A DNA stretch of 64,000 nucleotides from Bryobacterales bacterium. Lineage in GTDB: Bacteria > Acidobacteriota > Terriglobia > Bryobacterales > Bryobacteraceae. This document shows positions 52,523-61,410 of this stretch, in pieces (positions within the stretch are counted from its first letter, which is position 1; the number at the start of each line of letters is the position of its first letter). The position numbers and the translations under genes are program-made. The notes below the pieces were generated by a model that searched no databases, was not told the DNA's origin, and saw only the letters and a list, made by a program, of their open reading frames with translations. The stretch lies in NCBI GenBank assembly GCA_016713735.1, contig JADJOP010000004.1, positions 475,506 to 539,505 on the forward strand, written 5' to 3'.

Positions 52523-54913
52523 TCACATCCTCAATTGATATCCCGCCGCCTTCACCGCCTCGATCATCCCCTCGCGCAGCCCCGTAATCTCCTCGGCCGC
52601 CAGCGTATGGTCCGCCGCCCCCACCGTCACCCGGAAGCTCACACTCTTCTCATCCTCCGCCAGCGGCGCTCCCGTGTACTGCCGCACAAACTCCACCCCC
52701 AACACCTGCACGCCCCCATGCCGCGCAATCAGCGCCCGCACCACACCCACCTCTTCCCGTAGCGGCGTCAACACCGACAAATCAAACTCGCTCACCGGGA
52801 ACCGCCGCAGCGCCTTGTGCCGCGCTCCTGCCGGCTTCAGCCGGTACAGCGCCTCCACATCCACATCCAACACCGCCCCCCGCCCCGCCTCACACTGCGA
52901 CGGATGCAGCTCAAACAACCGCCCCACCACCTCGCCCTGCCAGCGCAGCCGCCACACCCGCTTCGGATGCTCAAACCCGCGCGCCTCGTCCGCCCGCTCC
53001 ACCTCCACGCCCGGCGCCACAATCTCCGCCAGCCGCTTCAGCTCAAACAACCCCGCCTGCCCGTCGCCCTCTTTCGAAAAAACCGCCGCCGCCAAATGCG
53101 GAATCTGCCGCGGCAAGGCCGCGCCACTCCCCGCGCCGCCCGCCGCGCCACTCCCCGCCCCACCCGCCGCCCCAGCCGCCTTATGCACCTCGTTCCCAAT
53201 CTCAAACAGCCGGAACTCCCCCATGTGCCGCGCATTGTCCTCAATGTTCTGCACAATCCGAGGGATCAGCGACACCCGCATCAATCCCTGGTCGCTCGCA
53301 ATCGGATTCAACACGTGCACATGCTCGGCCTCGGCAAACCCAAACCGCGCCGCCCGCTCCTCGCTCAAAAACGAGTAGTTGTAAACCTCCGTGAACCCCT
53401 GCGCCGCCACTTGCAACCGCAGCGCATACTGGAACTCCCGCTCCGGAGATGCCGGGGGCGGAGCCGCAGGAACCAGCGGCGGTTGCGGCGGAATCGAGCT
53501 ATACCCGATCATCCGCCCAATCTCCTCCACCAGATCCTCGGCAATCGAAACATCCTTCGTCGCCCGCCACGACGGCACCGTCACCGTCAACACACCCGCC
53601 CCCGCTTCCTCCACGCCAAACTCGAGCGAGCGCAAGATCCGCGCCACTTCGCCCGGCTCCACCACCCGCCCAATCTTCCGGTTCAACCAATCCAGTTCCA
53701 GCCGGATCACCGGCGCGGCCTTCATCGGCGCGGCGTTATCAATCAACCCGCCCACCAGCCGGATGCCCGGCGACACCACCTGGAACAGCTCCCAACACCG
53801 CGCCAGCGCCCGCACCGTGTTCCGCGGGTCCTGCGCCTTCTCAAACCGCATGCTCGCATCCGTGCGCAGCTTCAACCGCGACGACGTCTTGCGAATCGAG
53901 GCCGCCTGAAAATTGGCTGACTCCAACACCACCCGCTTCGTCCCGTCATGATCCCCGTCGGCCGCCCGCCAATCACGCCCGCAATCGCCTCCGCCCCCCG
54001 CATCGGCAATCACTAGCGCCTGCTCATCCAGCGTGTACTCTTCCTCATTCAGCGCACGCACACGCTCGCCCGCCCGCGCCCGCCGCACGTAAATCGTCTC
54101 GCCCTTCAGCAAATCCGCATCGAACGCATGCGTCGGCTGCGCCAGCTCCGCCATCACGAAATTCGTCACATCCACGATGTTCGAAATCGGATTCAGCCCA
54201 ATCGCCTCCAGCCTGTACTGCAGCCACAACGGCGACGGCCCAATCGTCACATTTTCAAACACCAGCGCCGAATACCGAGGGCACAACTCGTAATCCTCGA
54301 TCTCCACCTGCAGCGCCGGCGCGCCATCCCAGCTCACCTGCGGCGCCGGATCGCGCAGAGCCATCCCCGTAATCGCCGCCACCTCGCGCGCCATCCCGTG
54401 ATGACCCCACAGGTCCGGCCGGTGCGTGAGGCTCTTGTTGTCGATCTCAATCACGTGGTCCGGCACAATCCCCGCCAGACGCGCCCCCGGCTCGCCTTCG
54501 CTGAATTCCAGAATCCCGTCATGCTCGCGGTTCACGCCGATCTCATCGCCCGCCGCCAGCATCCCTTCGCTCTCGTGGCCGCTCACCTTGGCCTTGCCGA
54601 TCTTCTTGCCACCGGCCAGTTCCGCCCCCGGCATCACCCACGCCGCCAGAATCCCGGCTCTGCAATTCGGCGCCCCGCACACCACGTTCTTCATCCCCAG
54701 CGGCCCGGCGTCGATCGTCGCATAGACGTTCTTCGACCCCTCAATCGCCTTCACATCCACCACGCGCACCAGCCGCACATGATCGAGAAACGGCGCATAC
54801 GCCTCCGTCCCCTCACACTCGGCCGTCTTCGTCGTGATCAACGTGCCCAGCTCCTGCGGCGACACCGCAAGCCCCGGCACAAGTTCGGAAATCCAGTTAG
54901 CGGAAAACTTCAT
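52523..54913 (-). CDS. pheT: Phenylalanine-tRNA ligase beta subunit
   Basis: The product is 796 aa, normal length. Order: tRNA-binding OB domain (KNVYATIDAGPLGMKNVVCG, AGILAAWVMPGAELAGGKKI), B3/B4 editing domain, B5, and a C-terminal ferredoxin-fold anticodon domain (FPVSEFDLSVLTPLREEVGV). In the B3/B4 region DAGGGGDCGRDWRAADGDHD replaces the expected AGG-x-AGVIGG-like run, a sign of two compensating indels. A Gly/Ala/Ser insertion coded by a 24-bp direct repeat lies near residue 585. Works as an alpha2beta2 enzyme with PheS, whose stop overlaps this start by 4 bp. Confidence 0.95.
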   Translation of the reverse strand: MKFSANWISELVPGLAVSPQELGTLITTKTAECEGTEAYAPFLDHVRLVRVVDVKAIEGSKNVYATIDAGPLGMKNVVCGAPNCRAGILAAWVMPGAELAGGKKIGKAKVSGHESEGMLAAGDEIGVNREHDGILEFSEGEPGARLAGIVPDHVIEIDNKSLTHRPDLWGHHGMAREVAAITGMALRDPAPQVSWDGAPALQVEIEDYELCPRYSALVFENVTIGPSPLWLQYRLEAIGLNPISNIVDVTNFVMAELAQPTHAFDADLLKGETIYVRRARAGERVRALNEEEYTLDEQALVIADAGGGGDCGRDWRAADGDHDGTKRVVLESANFQAASIRKTSSRLKLRTDASMRFEKAQDPRNTVRALARCWELFQVVSPGIRLVGGLIDNAAPMKAAPVIRLELDWLNRKIGRVVEPGEVARILRSLEFGVEEAGAGVLTVTVPSWRATKDVSIAEDLVEEIGRMIGYSSIPPQPPLVPAAPPPASPEREFQYALRLQVAAQGFTEVYNYSFLSEERAARFGFAEAEHVHVLNPIASDQGLMRVSLIPRIVQNIEDNARHMGEFRLFEIGNEVHKAAGAAGGAGSGAAGGAGSGAALPRQIPHLAAAVFSKEGDGQAGLFELKRLAEIVAPGVEVERADEARGFEHPKRVWRLRWQGEVVGRLFELHPSQCEAGRGAVLDVDVEALYRLKPAGARHKALRRFPVSEFDLSVLTPLREEVGVVRALIARHGGVQVLGVEFVRQYTGAPLAEDEKSVSFRVTVGAADHTLAAEEITGLREGMIEAVKAAGYQLRM

Positions 54914-55937
54914 CGGAATTGGTTTAGAAATCGCAAATCGCCCGACTGCAACAGCCGGATATCATCAATGCCATAGCGCATCATCGCCAGGCGTGTCAGT
55001 CCCAGCCCAAACGCAAAGCCGTTCCACTCCGCCGGATCGATGCCCCCCGCCCGCAACACGTTCGGATGCACCAGCCCGCACGGCAACAGCTCCACCCAGC
55101 CCGTCTGCTTGCACACCGCGCATCCCGCGCCGCCGCACAACGAGCATTGAATGTCCAACTCAAACCCCGGCTCGACAAACGGGAAATACCCCGGCCGCAG
55201 CCGCACCGTCACCTCACGCTGGAAAATCTCCCTGAGCAGCGTCTGCATGAAGTACAGCATGTGCGCGATCGACACTTCGCGATCCACCATCATGCCTTCC
55301 AGTTGATAAAACGTGTGCTCGTGCGACGGGTCTACCTCTTCATTTCGGAACACCCGCCCCGGCGCAATCATCCGCAACGGCGCCCCCAGCCGCTTCATCC
55401 CTCGCACCTGCACCGGCGACGTGTGCGTCCGCAGCAGGTTCCCCTGCTCCAGCCAGAACGTGTCCTGCATGTCCCGCGCCGGATGCGTCGGCGGAATGTT
55501 CAGCGCATCGAAGTTATGCCACTCCGTCTCCACCTCCGGACCGCTCAACACCGCGAATCCCATCGACGTGAATACCTCTTCCAGATACCGCTGCACCTGC
55601 GTCACCGGATGCAGCGCCCCGGCTTCACCCCCGGCGCTGGCGCCGTCAGGTCCATCCACTCCGCGTCCAGCCGCTGCTCCAACGCCGCCGCCGCAAACGC
55701 CCCTGTCCGCTCCTCTAGCGCCGACTCAATCGCCGTCTTCACGGCGTTGAGCAACTGCCCCATCGCCGCCCGCTCTTCCTTGGCCACCTTGGCCATTTCC
55801 TTGCCGGCATTGGCCAGCACACCCTTGCGCCCCACCGCCTCCACACGAATCGCTTCCAATTCGTCAAGCGTCGTCGCCAGCGCGATCCACCCAGGCGCGC
55901 TCTCTTTCAACTCTTGTAGCGTGACTGCCAGACTCAT
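54910..55937 (-). CDS. pheS: Phenylalanine-tRNA ligase alpha subunit (one-base frame break)
   Basis: From ATG 55937, SLAVTLQELKESAPGWIALA forms the N-terminal coiled coil. The frame changes at about 55617: PAPGVKPG is followed by ALHPVTQVQRYLEEVFTSMG in the next frame, explained by one G missing from a run. The class II catalytic core is then complete: RNEEVDPSHEHTFYQLEGMM, GYFPFVEPGFELDIQC, WVELLPCGLVHPNVL, GFAFGLGLTRLAMMRYGIDD. Because pheS is essential, the break is almost surely a sequence error. Full length about 342 aa. Confidence 0.93.
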
Positions 55938-55950
55938 CGACGCAACCGCC

Positions 55951-56421
55951 CTACGCCGCCGCGCCCGCCGGCACAAACAGCGCCGACTCCGCGTCCACCT
56001 CATGCGCCAGGTGGTTCAAATAGAATGTGAGCACCGCCTCCGGATACTGCGCCTGGAACTCCCCGTACGCCCGCGACTGCCAGCCCTCCGCGAGGTGCTT
56101 GGCCAACTCGGCGTCCTTCTCAAAGAACCCCTCGTTGTGCGGTACCCCCAGGAAATTCAGCACAGCCACAATCATGTCCAAATGCGACACCAGAATCGCC
56201 TGCGCCAGCTCCACCGCGAACTCCTCGGCCTGCGCCCGCATGCGCTCAAGAAACTTCTGCGCCGCCTTCCGCAGCGAATCCTGGGTCAGCTTCGTCAGCC
56301 GCGCGCGCACCTTGAAGCGCTCAAACAATTGGTAGGTTTTCAGTTTTCCCAACGAGATCTGGCGAAGGCACGCCTCCAGGCGCTCCTGCCCCAGCCCGAG
56401 GAACACATCGGAGAGGGTCAT
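55951..56421 (-). CDS. Conserved hypothetical protein
   Basis: The product is 156 aa, mostly helical: LSDVFLGLGQERLEACLRQI, GKLKTYQLFERFKVRARLTK, HLDMIVAVLNFLGVPHNEGF and QAQYPEAVLTFYLNHLAHEV. No family is recognised. Placement between glmU (6 bp upstream) and pheS (13 bp downstream) on the same strand suggests cotranscription. Confidence 0.7.
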   Translation of the reverse strand: MTLSDVFLGLGQERLEACLRQISLGKLKTYQLFERFKVRARLTKLTQDSLRKAAQKFLERMRAQAEEFAVELAQAILVSHLDMIVAVLNFLGVPHNEGFFEKDAELAKHLAEGWQSRAYGEFQAQYPEAVLTFYLNHLAHEVDAESALFVPAGAAA

Positions 56422-56427
56422 TCCCCG

Positions 56428-57814
56428 TTAGTGTACCAAGCGGCTCCCCGCCCCCGCCCTACTTCCCCCCGCCGCCCGGCTTCCCGTCCTCGCACTTCGC
56501 GGCCCGCCGCTTGCTCGGCCACCCGCCTTGGCCACCTGCCGCGCCCGCCCCAGCGCCAGCGTGTCCTCCGCCACCGCCTCCGTAATCACCGACCCCGCCG
56601 CAATGTAGCTCCCCTCGCCCACCTCCACCGGAGCCACCAGCGTCGAGTTGCTTCCCACAAACGCCCCCGCCCCAATCTTCGTCTGGTGCTTCTTCATCCC
56701 GTCGTAGTTGCACGTGATCGTCCCCGCGCCGATGTTCACGTTCTCCCCGATCGTCGAATCGCCCAGATACGCCAGGTGCTGCGCCTTGCTGCCCGCCCCC
56801 AGCCTCGTCTTCTTCAACTCCACACCAGCCGCGCCCCTTCCCCAGCCGCGAATCGGCCATCACGCTGAACGCCTCCACCACCGCCCCATCCTCCACCACC
56901 GCGTTCGTCAAAATGCTCGCCGACCCGATCCGGCACTCCTCGCCAATCACACACCGCCCGCGAATCTGCGCAAACGCCTCCACCACCGTGTCCTGTCCAA
57001 TCACCACGCCCGCGTCGATGCTCACCGTCTCCGGCTTCTCAATCGTCACCCCCGCCAGCATGTGAGCTTTCACCGTCCGCTCGCGCAACATGCGGTCCAC
57101 CATCGCCAGTTCCACCCGCGTATTGATCCCCAGCAGCTCGCTCGCGTCCTCGATCAAATACGCCGCCCCCGATACCCGCTCGCCACCAGTTGCTCCACCA
57201 GGTCGGTCAAGTAAATCTCGCCCGACGCCGGATTCGGCTCCAACCGCGCCAGCCCTGGCCACAACAACGCCCCTTCAAAACAATAGATCCCCGAATTGAT
57301 CTCCCGCACCCGCAGCTGCTCCGCCGTCGCCGCCTTCTGCTCCACAATCCCCACCACATCGCCCGCGGCGTTCTTTAGAATCCGCCCATACCCCGTCGGA
57401 TCCTCAAGCTCCGTCGTAATCACCGTGCACGCCGCCCCCTGCTCCCGGTGCCGCGCCACCAGCGCCTCCAGCGTCTCGGCCCGCAGCAGCGGACAATCCC
57501 CCACCGACACAATCACCAGCCCCCCCGCCCCTTCCAGCGTCTCCCGGCAACAGAGCAGCGCATGCCCCGTCCCCTTCTGCTCCGGCCTGCAGCGCAAACC
57601 GCACCCCATAGCCCGCCAGCAGCTCCTTCACCCGCTCCGCCTGATGACCCACCACCACGGCCACCTGCTCCGGCCGCGCCAGCCGCAGCGCCGCCTCCAC
57701 CACGTGCGCCACCAGGGCCTTCCCGCCCGCCTCGTGCATCACCTTGGCTTTCTTCGAACGCATCCGCGTCCCCAGCCCCGCCGCCAGTATGGCTACTGAA
57801 ATCGTCTCAGACAT
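56428..57814 (-). CDS. glmU: Bifunctional GlmU: UDP-GlcNAc pyrophosphorylase/glucosamine-1-phosphate acetyltransferase (frame breaks)
   Basis: From ATG 57814: SVAILAAGLGTRMRSKKAKV (nucleotidyltransferase signature), then in a second frame QKGTGHALLCCRETLEG and VSVGDCPLLRAETLEALVAR, EINSGIYCFEGALLW. A third frame gives LLGINTRVELAMVDRMLRER, SIDAGVVIGQDTVVEAF; a fourth gives GDSTIGENVNIGAGTITCNY and GAFVGSNSTLVAPVEVGEGS, the left-handed beta helix. All parts are in the right order and on one strand with about three breaks at 57600, 57190 and 56830. The enzyme makes UDP-GlcNAc for wall and LPS synthesis. Likely intact in life. Confidence 0.88.
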
Positions 57815-58790
57815 GTCTCTCCTGCTCCCCCCTCCATCGGCCTACCCGCTCCCCTTCTACAGCCGCCCTCCCGCTACTGCCCCGCCACCCGCGCCCGCTG
57901 CCCTCGACTGCCTCCGCGCCTGCCGCCAGGTGCACCGCCACCTCCGCAATCGCCGCCGAATTGTGCCTCACCTTCTCCCATCCGTCCAGCAGGTTCTGCC
58001 CGATCGTTTTCACCCCCATCTCCCGCAACGTCGGCGTGTCGTTCTCCACCGGAAACACCCGCTCGGCCGCATACCTCCGCCTCATCGCCCCCGTCACCGG
58101 CCGCGTATTCACCACCGCGAAATTCACCAGCCCCTTCCGCGCATGCCGCTCAATCGCCCGCACATGGTCGCTCGCCTTGTAGTTCATCGTCTCGCCAGGC
58201 TGCCACATCAGGTTCACGAAATACACAATCGGCGCCTTGGCCTCCACCAGCGCCTCCGGAATCCCTGCACCAGCAGATTCGGAATCACGCTCGTATACAG
58301 CGACCCCGGCCCCAGGCAAATCAAATCCGCCCTCCGGATCGCCTCCAGCGTCTCCGGCAGCGGCTTCACCCGCCGCGGCTTCAACGCCACCCGCTGAATC
58401 CTCACCCGGCTCCGGCTGATCTTGGTCTCCCCCGCCACCCCCGTGCCGTCCTCCAACCACCCCTCCAGCGACACATTCGCCGCCGTCGACGGAAAAATCC
58501 GCCCCCGCGTCGCCAGCACCTCGCTGCTCAACGCCACCGCCTTCGCAAAGTCCCCCGTCAACTGCGTCATCGCCGTCAGAAACAGGTTCCCGAAGCTGTG
58601 CCCCTTCAACGTCCGCCCCGTGTCAAAGCGATGTTGAAACAGCCGCGACAGCAGCCCTTCGTCCTCGCTCAGCGCCACCATGCAGCTGCGAATGTCCCCC
58701 GGCGGCAAAATGTCCAACTCCCGCCGCAGCCGCCCTGAACTCCCCCATCGTCGGTCACCGTCACCACCGCCGTAATGTCGATCTCCGGCG
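57807..58790 (-). CDS. YvcK/CofD-like UDP-GlcNAc-binding gluconeogenesis factor, N-terminus missing
   Basis: Recognised segments: DITAVVTVTDDGG, then LRRELDILPPGDIRSCMVAL, FGNLFLTAMTQLTGDFAKAV, LPETLEAIRRADLICLGPGS (with LYTSVIPNLLV) and APIVYFVNLMWQPGETMNYK, in three frames. The Rossmann start GGGTGLS-type segment that should precede DITAVVTVTDDGG is absent; the frame instead continues into an unrelated TPR-type protein. Breaks also occur near 58740 and 58270. YvcK controls carbon flow and wall synthesis by an unclear mechanism. The 3' end overlaps glmU by 8 bp. Confidence 0.75.
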
Positions 58791-59112
58791 TCCGCGCCAC
58801 CTCCTGTCCCCAGGTCGCCCCCCACGTGCGGCGCGCATTCTGCTCCAGCCTCCGCTCGCACATCGCCAAATGCGTGCGCGCGGTGTGCGCAATATCCCGC
58901 GCCGGCCCCGTCGCCGCCTGCGCAAACAACGGCGCGGCTTCAGCCAGCTGGCGCTGATGGAACAGCTTCATGGCCTGCGCGAACAGATCCACCTGTCCCT
59001 GCGTATCTAGTCGCGCGGCTCCGCCTTTTGTGTCAGTCGATCGTGTGTTTGTTTCACCGCCCCTGCCCGGGGCGGCATTCGATGATGATGCCTGTGGCTT
59101 CACGGAACTCAT
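58790..59112 (-). pseudogene. TPR-type protein, N-terminal half, fused to yvcK remnant
   Basis: From ATG 59112: a low-complexity start (VKPQASSSNAAPGRGGETNT), then GQVDLFAQAMKLFHQRQLAE, AAPLFAQAATGPARDIAHTA and HLAMCERRLEQN. It matches the beginning of an acidobacterial TPR protein that normally continues with a YNYGxxLxNARxxEEA repeat. Here RTWGATWGQEVARTPE leads straight into the YvcK segment, so the two genes appear joined by deletion. Confidence 0.55.
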
Positions 59113-59344
59113 CCCAGTTACTTGAGAAGACACCGCCACCAGAGTCCTGCGCGCCCGCGAAGCCTACTGCTCCTCCACGGTCTGGGCTCCACCTCCGATA
59201 AGCTCCACCCCGGCCTTGGCCCATCCTCACCGGCAGCTCGTACTTCTCTGCTTTCTATCCTACAACGCTCCCCAGCGCTCCACCGCACCACAAATCACCG
59301 CCCGTGCCCCTCCGCCCATTTCCCATTCCTACAATCTGAAAGCC
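59113..59344. other. Divergent intergenic region
   Basis: Lies between the leftward TPR/yvcK operon and the rightward enolase-superfamily gene; promoters for both should be here but none was clearly recognised. Confidence 0.4.
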
Positions 59345-60639
59345 ATGCCCACCCGCCGCACCTTCGCCGCCTCCCTCCTGGCCGCCCCCCCTTCGCCCAA
59401 TCCCCTTCGCCCCGCCCCGCCGGCCTCCCCAAACTCACCATCACAGGAGCCAAAGTGATCGCCACCTCCGGCGGCTCCAACTACCGCTGGATCTTCCTCA
59501 AGCTCCTCACCTCCGAACCCGGCCTCTACGGCATCGGCTCGGCTTCAATCACTATCAAACCCACGCCGTCATCGCCGCCCTCCAACACCACCTCATCCCC
59601 TGGCTCATCGGCAAGGACGCCTCGCAGATCGAAGACCTCTGGCAAAGCTCCCACCTCCGCACCTACTGGCGCAACGGCCCCGTCAACAACAACGTCCTCT
59701 CCGCCCTCGACATGGCCCTCTGGGACATCAAGGGCAAAGCGCGCCAACATGCCCGTCTTTGACCTCCTCGGCGGCAAGGTCCGCGACGCCGTCCCCTGCT
59801 ACGACCACGTCGGCGGCCGCGACGCCGCCGAAGCCTCCGAAAACGTCCTCAAATCCCAGGCCTCCGGCTACCGCCACATCCGCGTCCAGTTCGGCGGCTA
59901 CGGCGGCGGCGGTTTCATCCCCGCGGGGCAGGAAGCCCCGCCACCAGCGGCTACGCAGGCCCGGCCTTCGACGAAAGAGCTCTACGTCGACCGGTCCCCA
60001 AGATGTTCGAGCAGATCCGCGCCAAGGTCGGCTTCGCCCCCAAGCTCTGCCGACGTCCACTCCACCTCACCGGCATGAACGCCGCCGAATTCTCCCGCCG
60101 CATGCAGCCCCTGCAAATGTTCTTCGTCGAAGACGTCCTCCCCCGAACAACTCGCATGGTACCGCGAACTCCGCCAGGTCTGCACCACCCCGCAAGCGGT
60201 CGGCGAACTCTTCACCCACCCCTTCGAATACTACCCCCTCATCTCCCAGCGCCTCATCGATTTCGTCCGCTGCCGCGTCTCCTCCATCGGCGGCATCACC
60301 CCGCCAAAAAGGTCGCCGTCATGTGCGAAATCTTTGGCTGCAAAACCGCCTTCCAGGAGGGCGGCGAAAACGACCCCGTCAACCAGCTCGCCGCCTACCA
60401 CGTCGACATCTCCAGCCCCGCCTTCGGCATCCAGGAAGAAAACCACTTCCCCATCGTCCACGAACTCCTCCCCGGCACCGCCGCCCTCGCGCCGGCTACC
60501 TCTGCAGGGCCAACACCCCCGGCCTCGGCATCGACATCAACGAATCCCTCGCCGCCAAAAGCACCCCTCAAGCCCATCCCCTCCGGCAGCGTCTACCGCC
60601 TCGACCGCGCCCTCGACGGCTCCGTCGTCAAACCCCTAA
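59345..60639 (+). CDS. Enolase-superfamily (mandelate racemase/sugar acid dehydratase-like) enzyme with many frame breaks
   Basis: From ATG 59345 with a Tat-like start (PTRRTFAASLLAA). The pieces in order: KLTITGAKVIATSGGSNYRW, VFDLLGGKVRDAVPCYDHVG, GYRHIRVQFGGYGGGGFIPA, MFEQIRAKVGFAPKLC, RRMQPLQMFFVEDVLP (metal Glu region), GELFTHPFEYYPLISQRLID, VAVMCEIFGCKTAFQEGGEN, ISSPAFGIQEENHFPIVHEL, GLGIDINESLA. These fit the RspA/mannonate-dehydratase-like subgroup. At least seven frame changes are needed, mostly at C runs. Probably one intact gene in life; the exact sugar acid is unknown. Confidence 0.7.
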
Positions 60640-60892
60640 CCCCATGCACCGCGCCCTCGCCGTCCCCCCGCCCCTCCGCGCCCCGCCACTCCGCGCTCCA
60701 ATTCCCTGCGCCCCATCCCTCCGCGCTCCATCCGTCCGTTCCCCATCTCCCCGCCGCCCATCTCCACCGCGCCCCGGAACTGAGCCGCGCGCGTAAGCAA
60801 GCGGTCTCCTCCACCCCCCGCCCTGTCCCCTTTTTCACCCCCCTGGGAAGAAACCGCCCCCCCGCTCCGTCTTCCTGGTTGAGGAACAGAAC
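60640..60892. other. C-rich intergenic region with imperfect direct repeats
   Basis: Around 60660-60770 the words CGCCCCATCCCTCCGCGCTCC and close variants (CCCCTCCGCGCCCCGCCACTCCGCGCTCC) recur in tandem. No gene or hairpin was assigned. Confidence 0.4.
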
Positions 60893-61410
60893 ATGGGCTC
60901 GGCGCTCCAAGTCATCGCCACAACAACACCCGCTCTCGTGAAACCACCCCCGACATCGAAGATCTCTACTCCCGCTACGCGGACACCCGTCTACCAGGCC
61001 GCCCTCGCGTCGCCGGCAACTCGGCCGATGCCGAAGACGTCCTCAGGCCGTCTTCCTCCGCCTCCTCAACAACCGCCCCGCCACCGCCGACTCCTCGAAA
61101 GCTACTTCCGCCGCGCCGCCATCAACGCCGCCATCGACATCCTCCGCCGCAAAAATGGCGGTCGAAGTCGAGCTCGACCCGGCCGCGAATACTCCGCCAA
61201 GGACAGCACCGCGCTCCTCAAGGAACGCATCCGCCGCTCCTGGCCAAACTCCCCCAGACGACGCCGAGCTCTTCGTCATGTGCTACCTCGAAGGCTTCTC
61301 TTACGACGAACTCGCCGCCCACATGAACGTCGAACGCGGCACCATCGGCAGCCGCCTCACCGCATCCGCGCGGTGCTCAAGAAAGGATCTCCAGCGGGTA
61401 AAGGAGAAGG
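60893..61410 (+). CDS. ECF-type sigma factor, broken frame
   Basis: Composite reading gives IEDLYSRYADT, VYQAAL, NSADAEDVLQAVFLRLLN (region 2), and LLKERIRAALAKLPPDDAEL, FVMCYLEGFSYDELAAHMNV, ERGTIGSRLHRIRAVLKKDL (region 4 HTH). At least four frame changes in about 500 bp. It is followed directly by a FecR-type gene, a common pair in which the second product controls the sigma factor. ATG 60893 is the likely start. Confidence 0.65.

Noticed and set aside
60660..60770. CRISPR-like or coding tandem repeats in the C-rich gap
   Set aside because: The repeats are short, imperfect and of irregular spacing; simple-sequence drift is enough to explain them.
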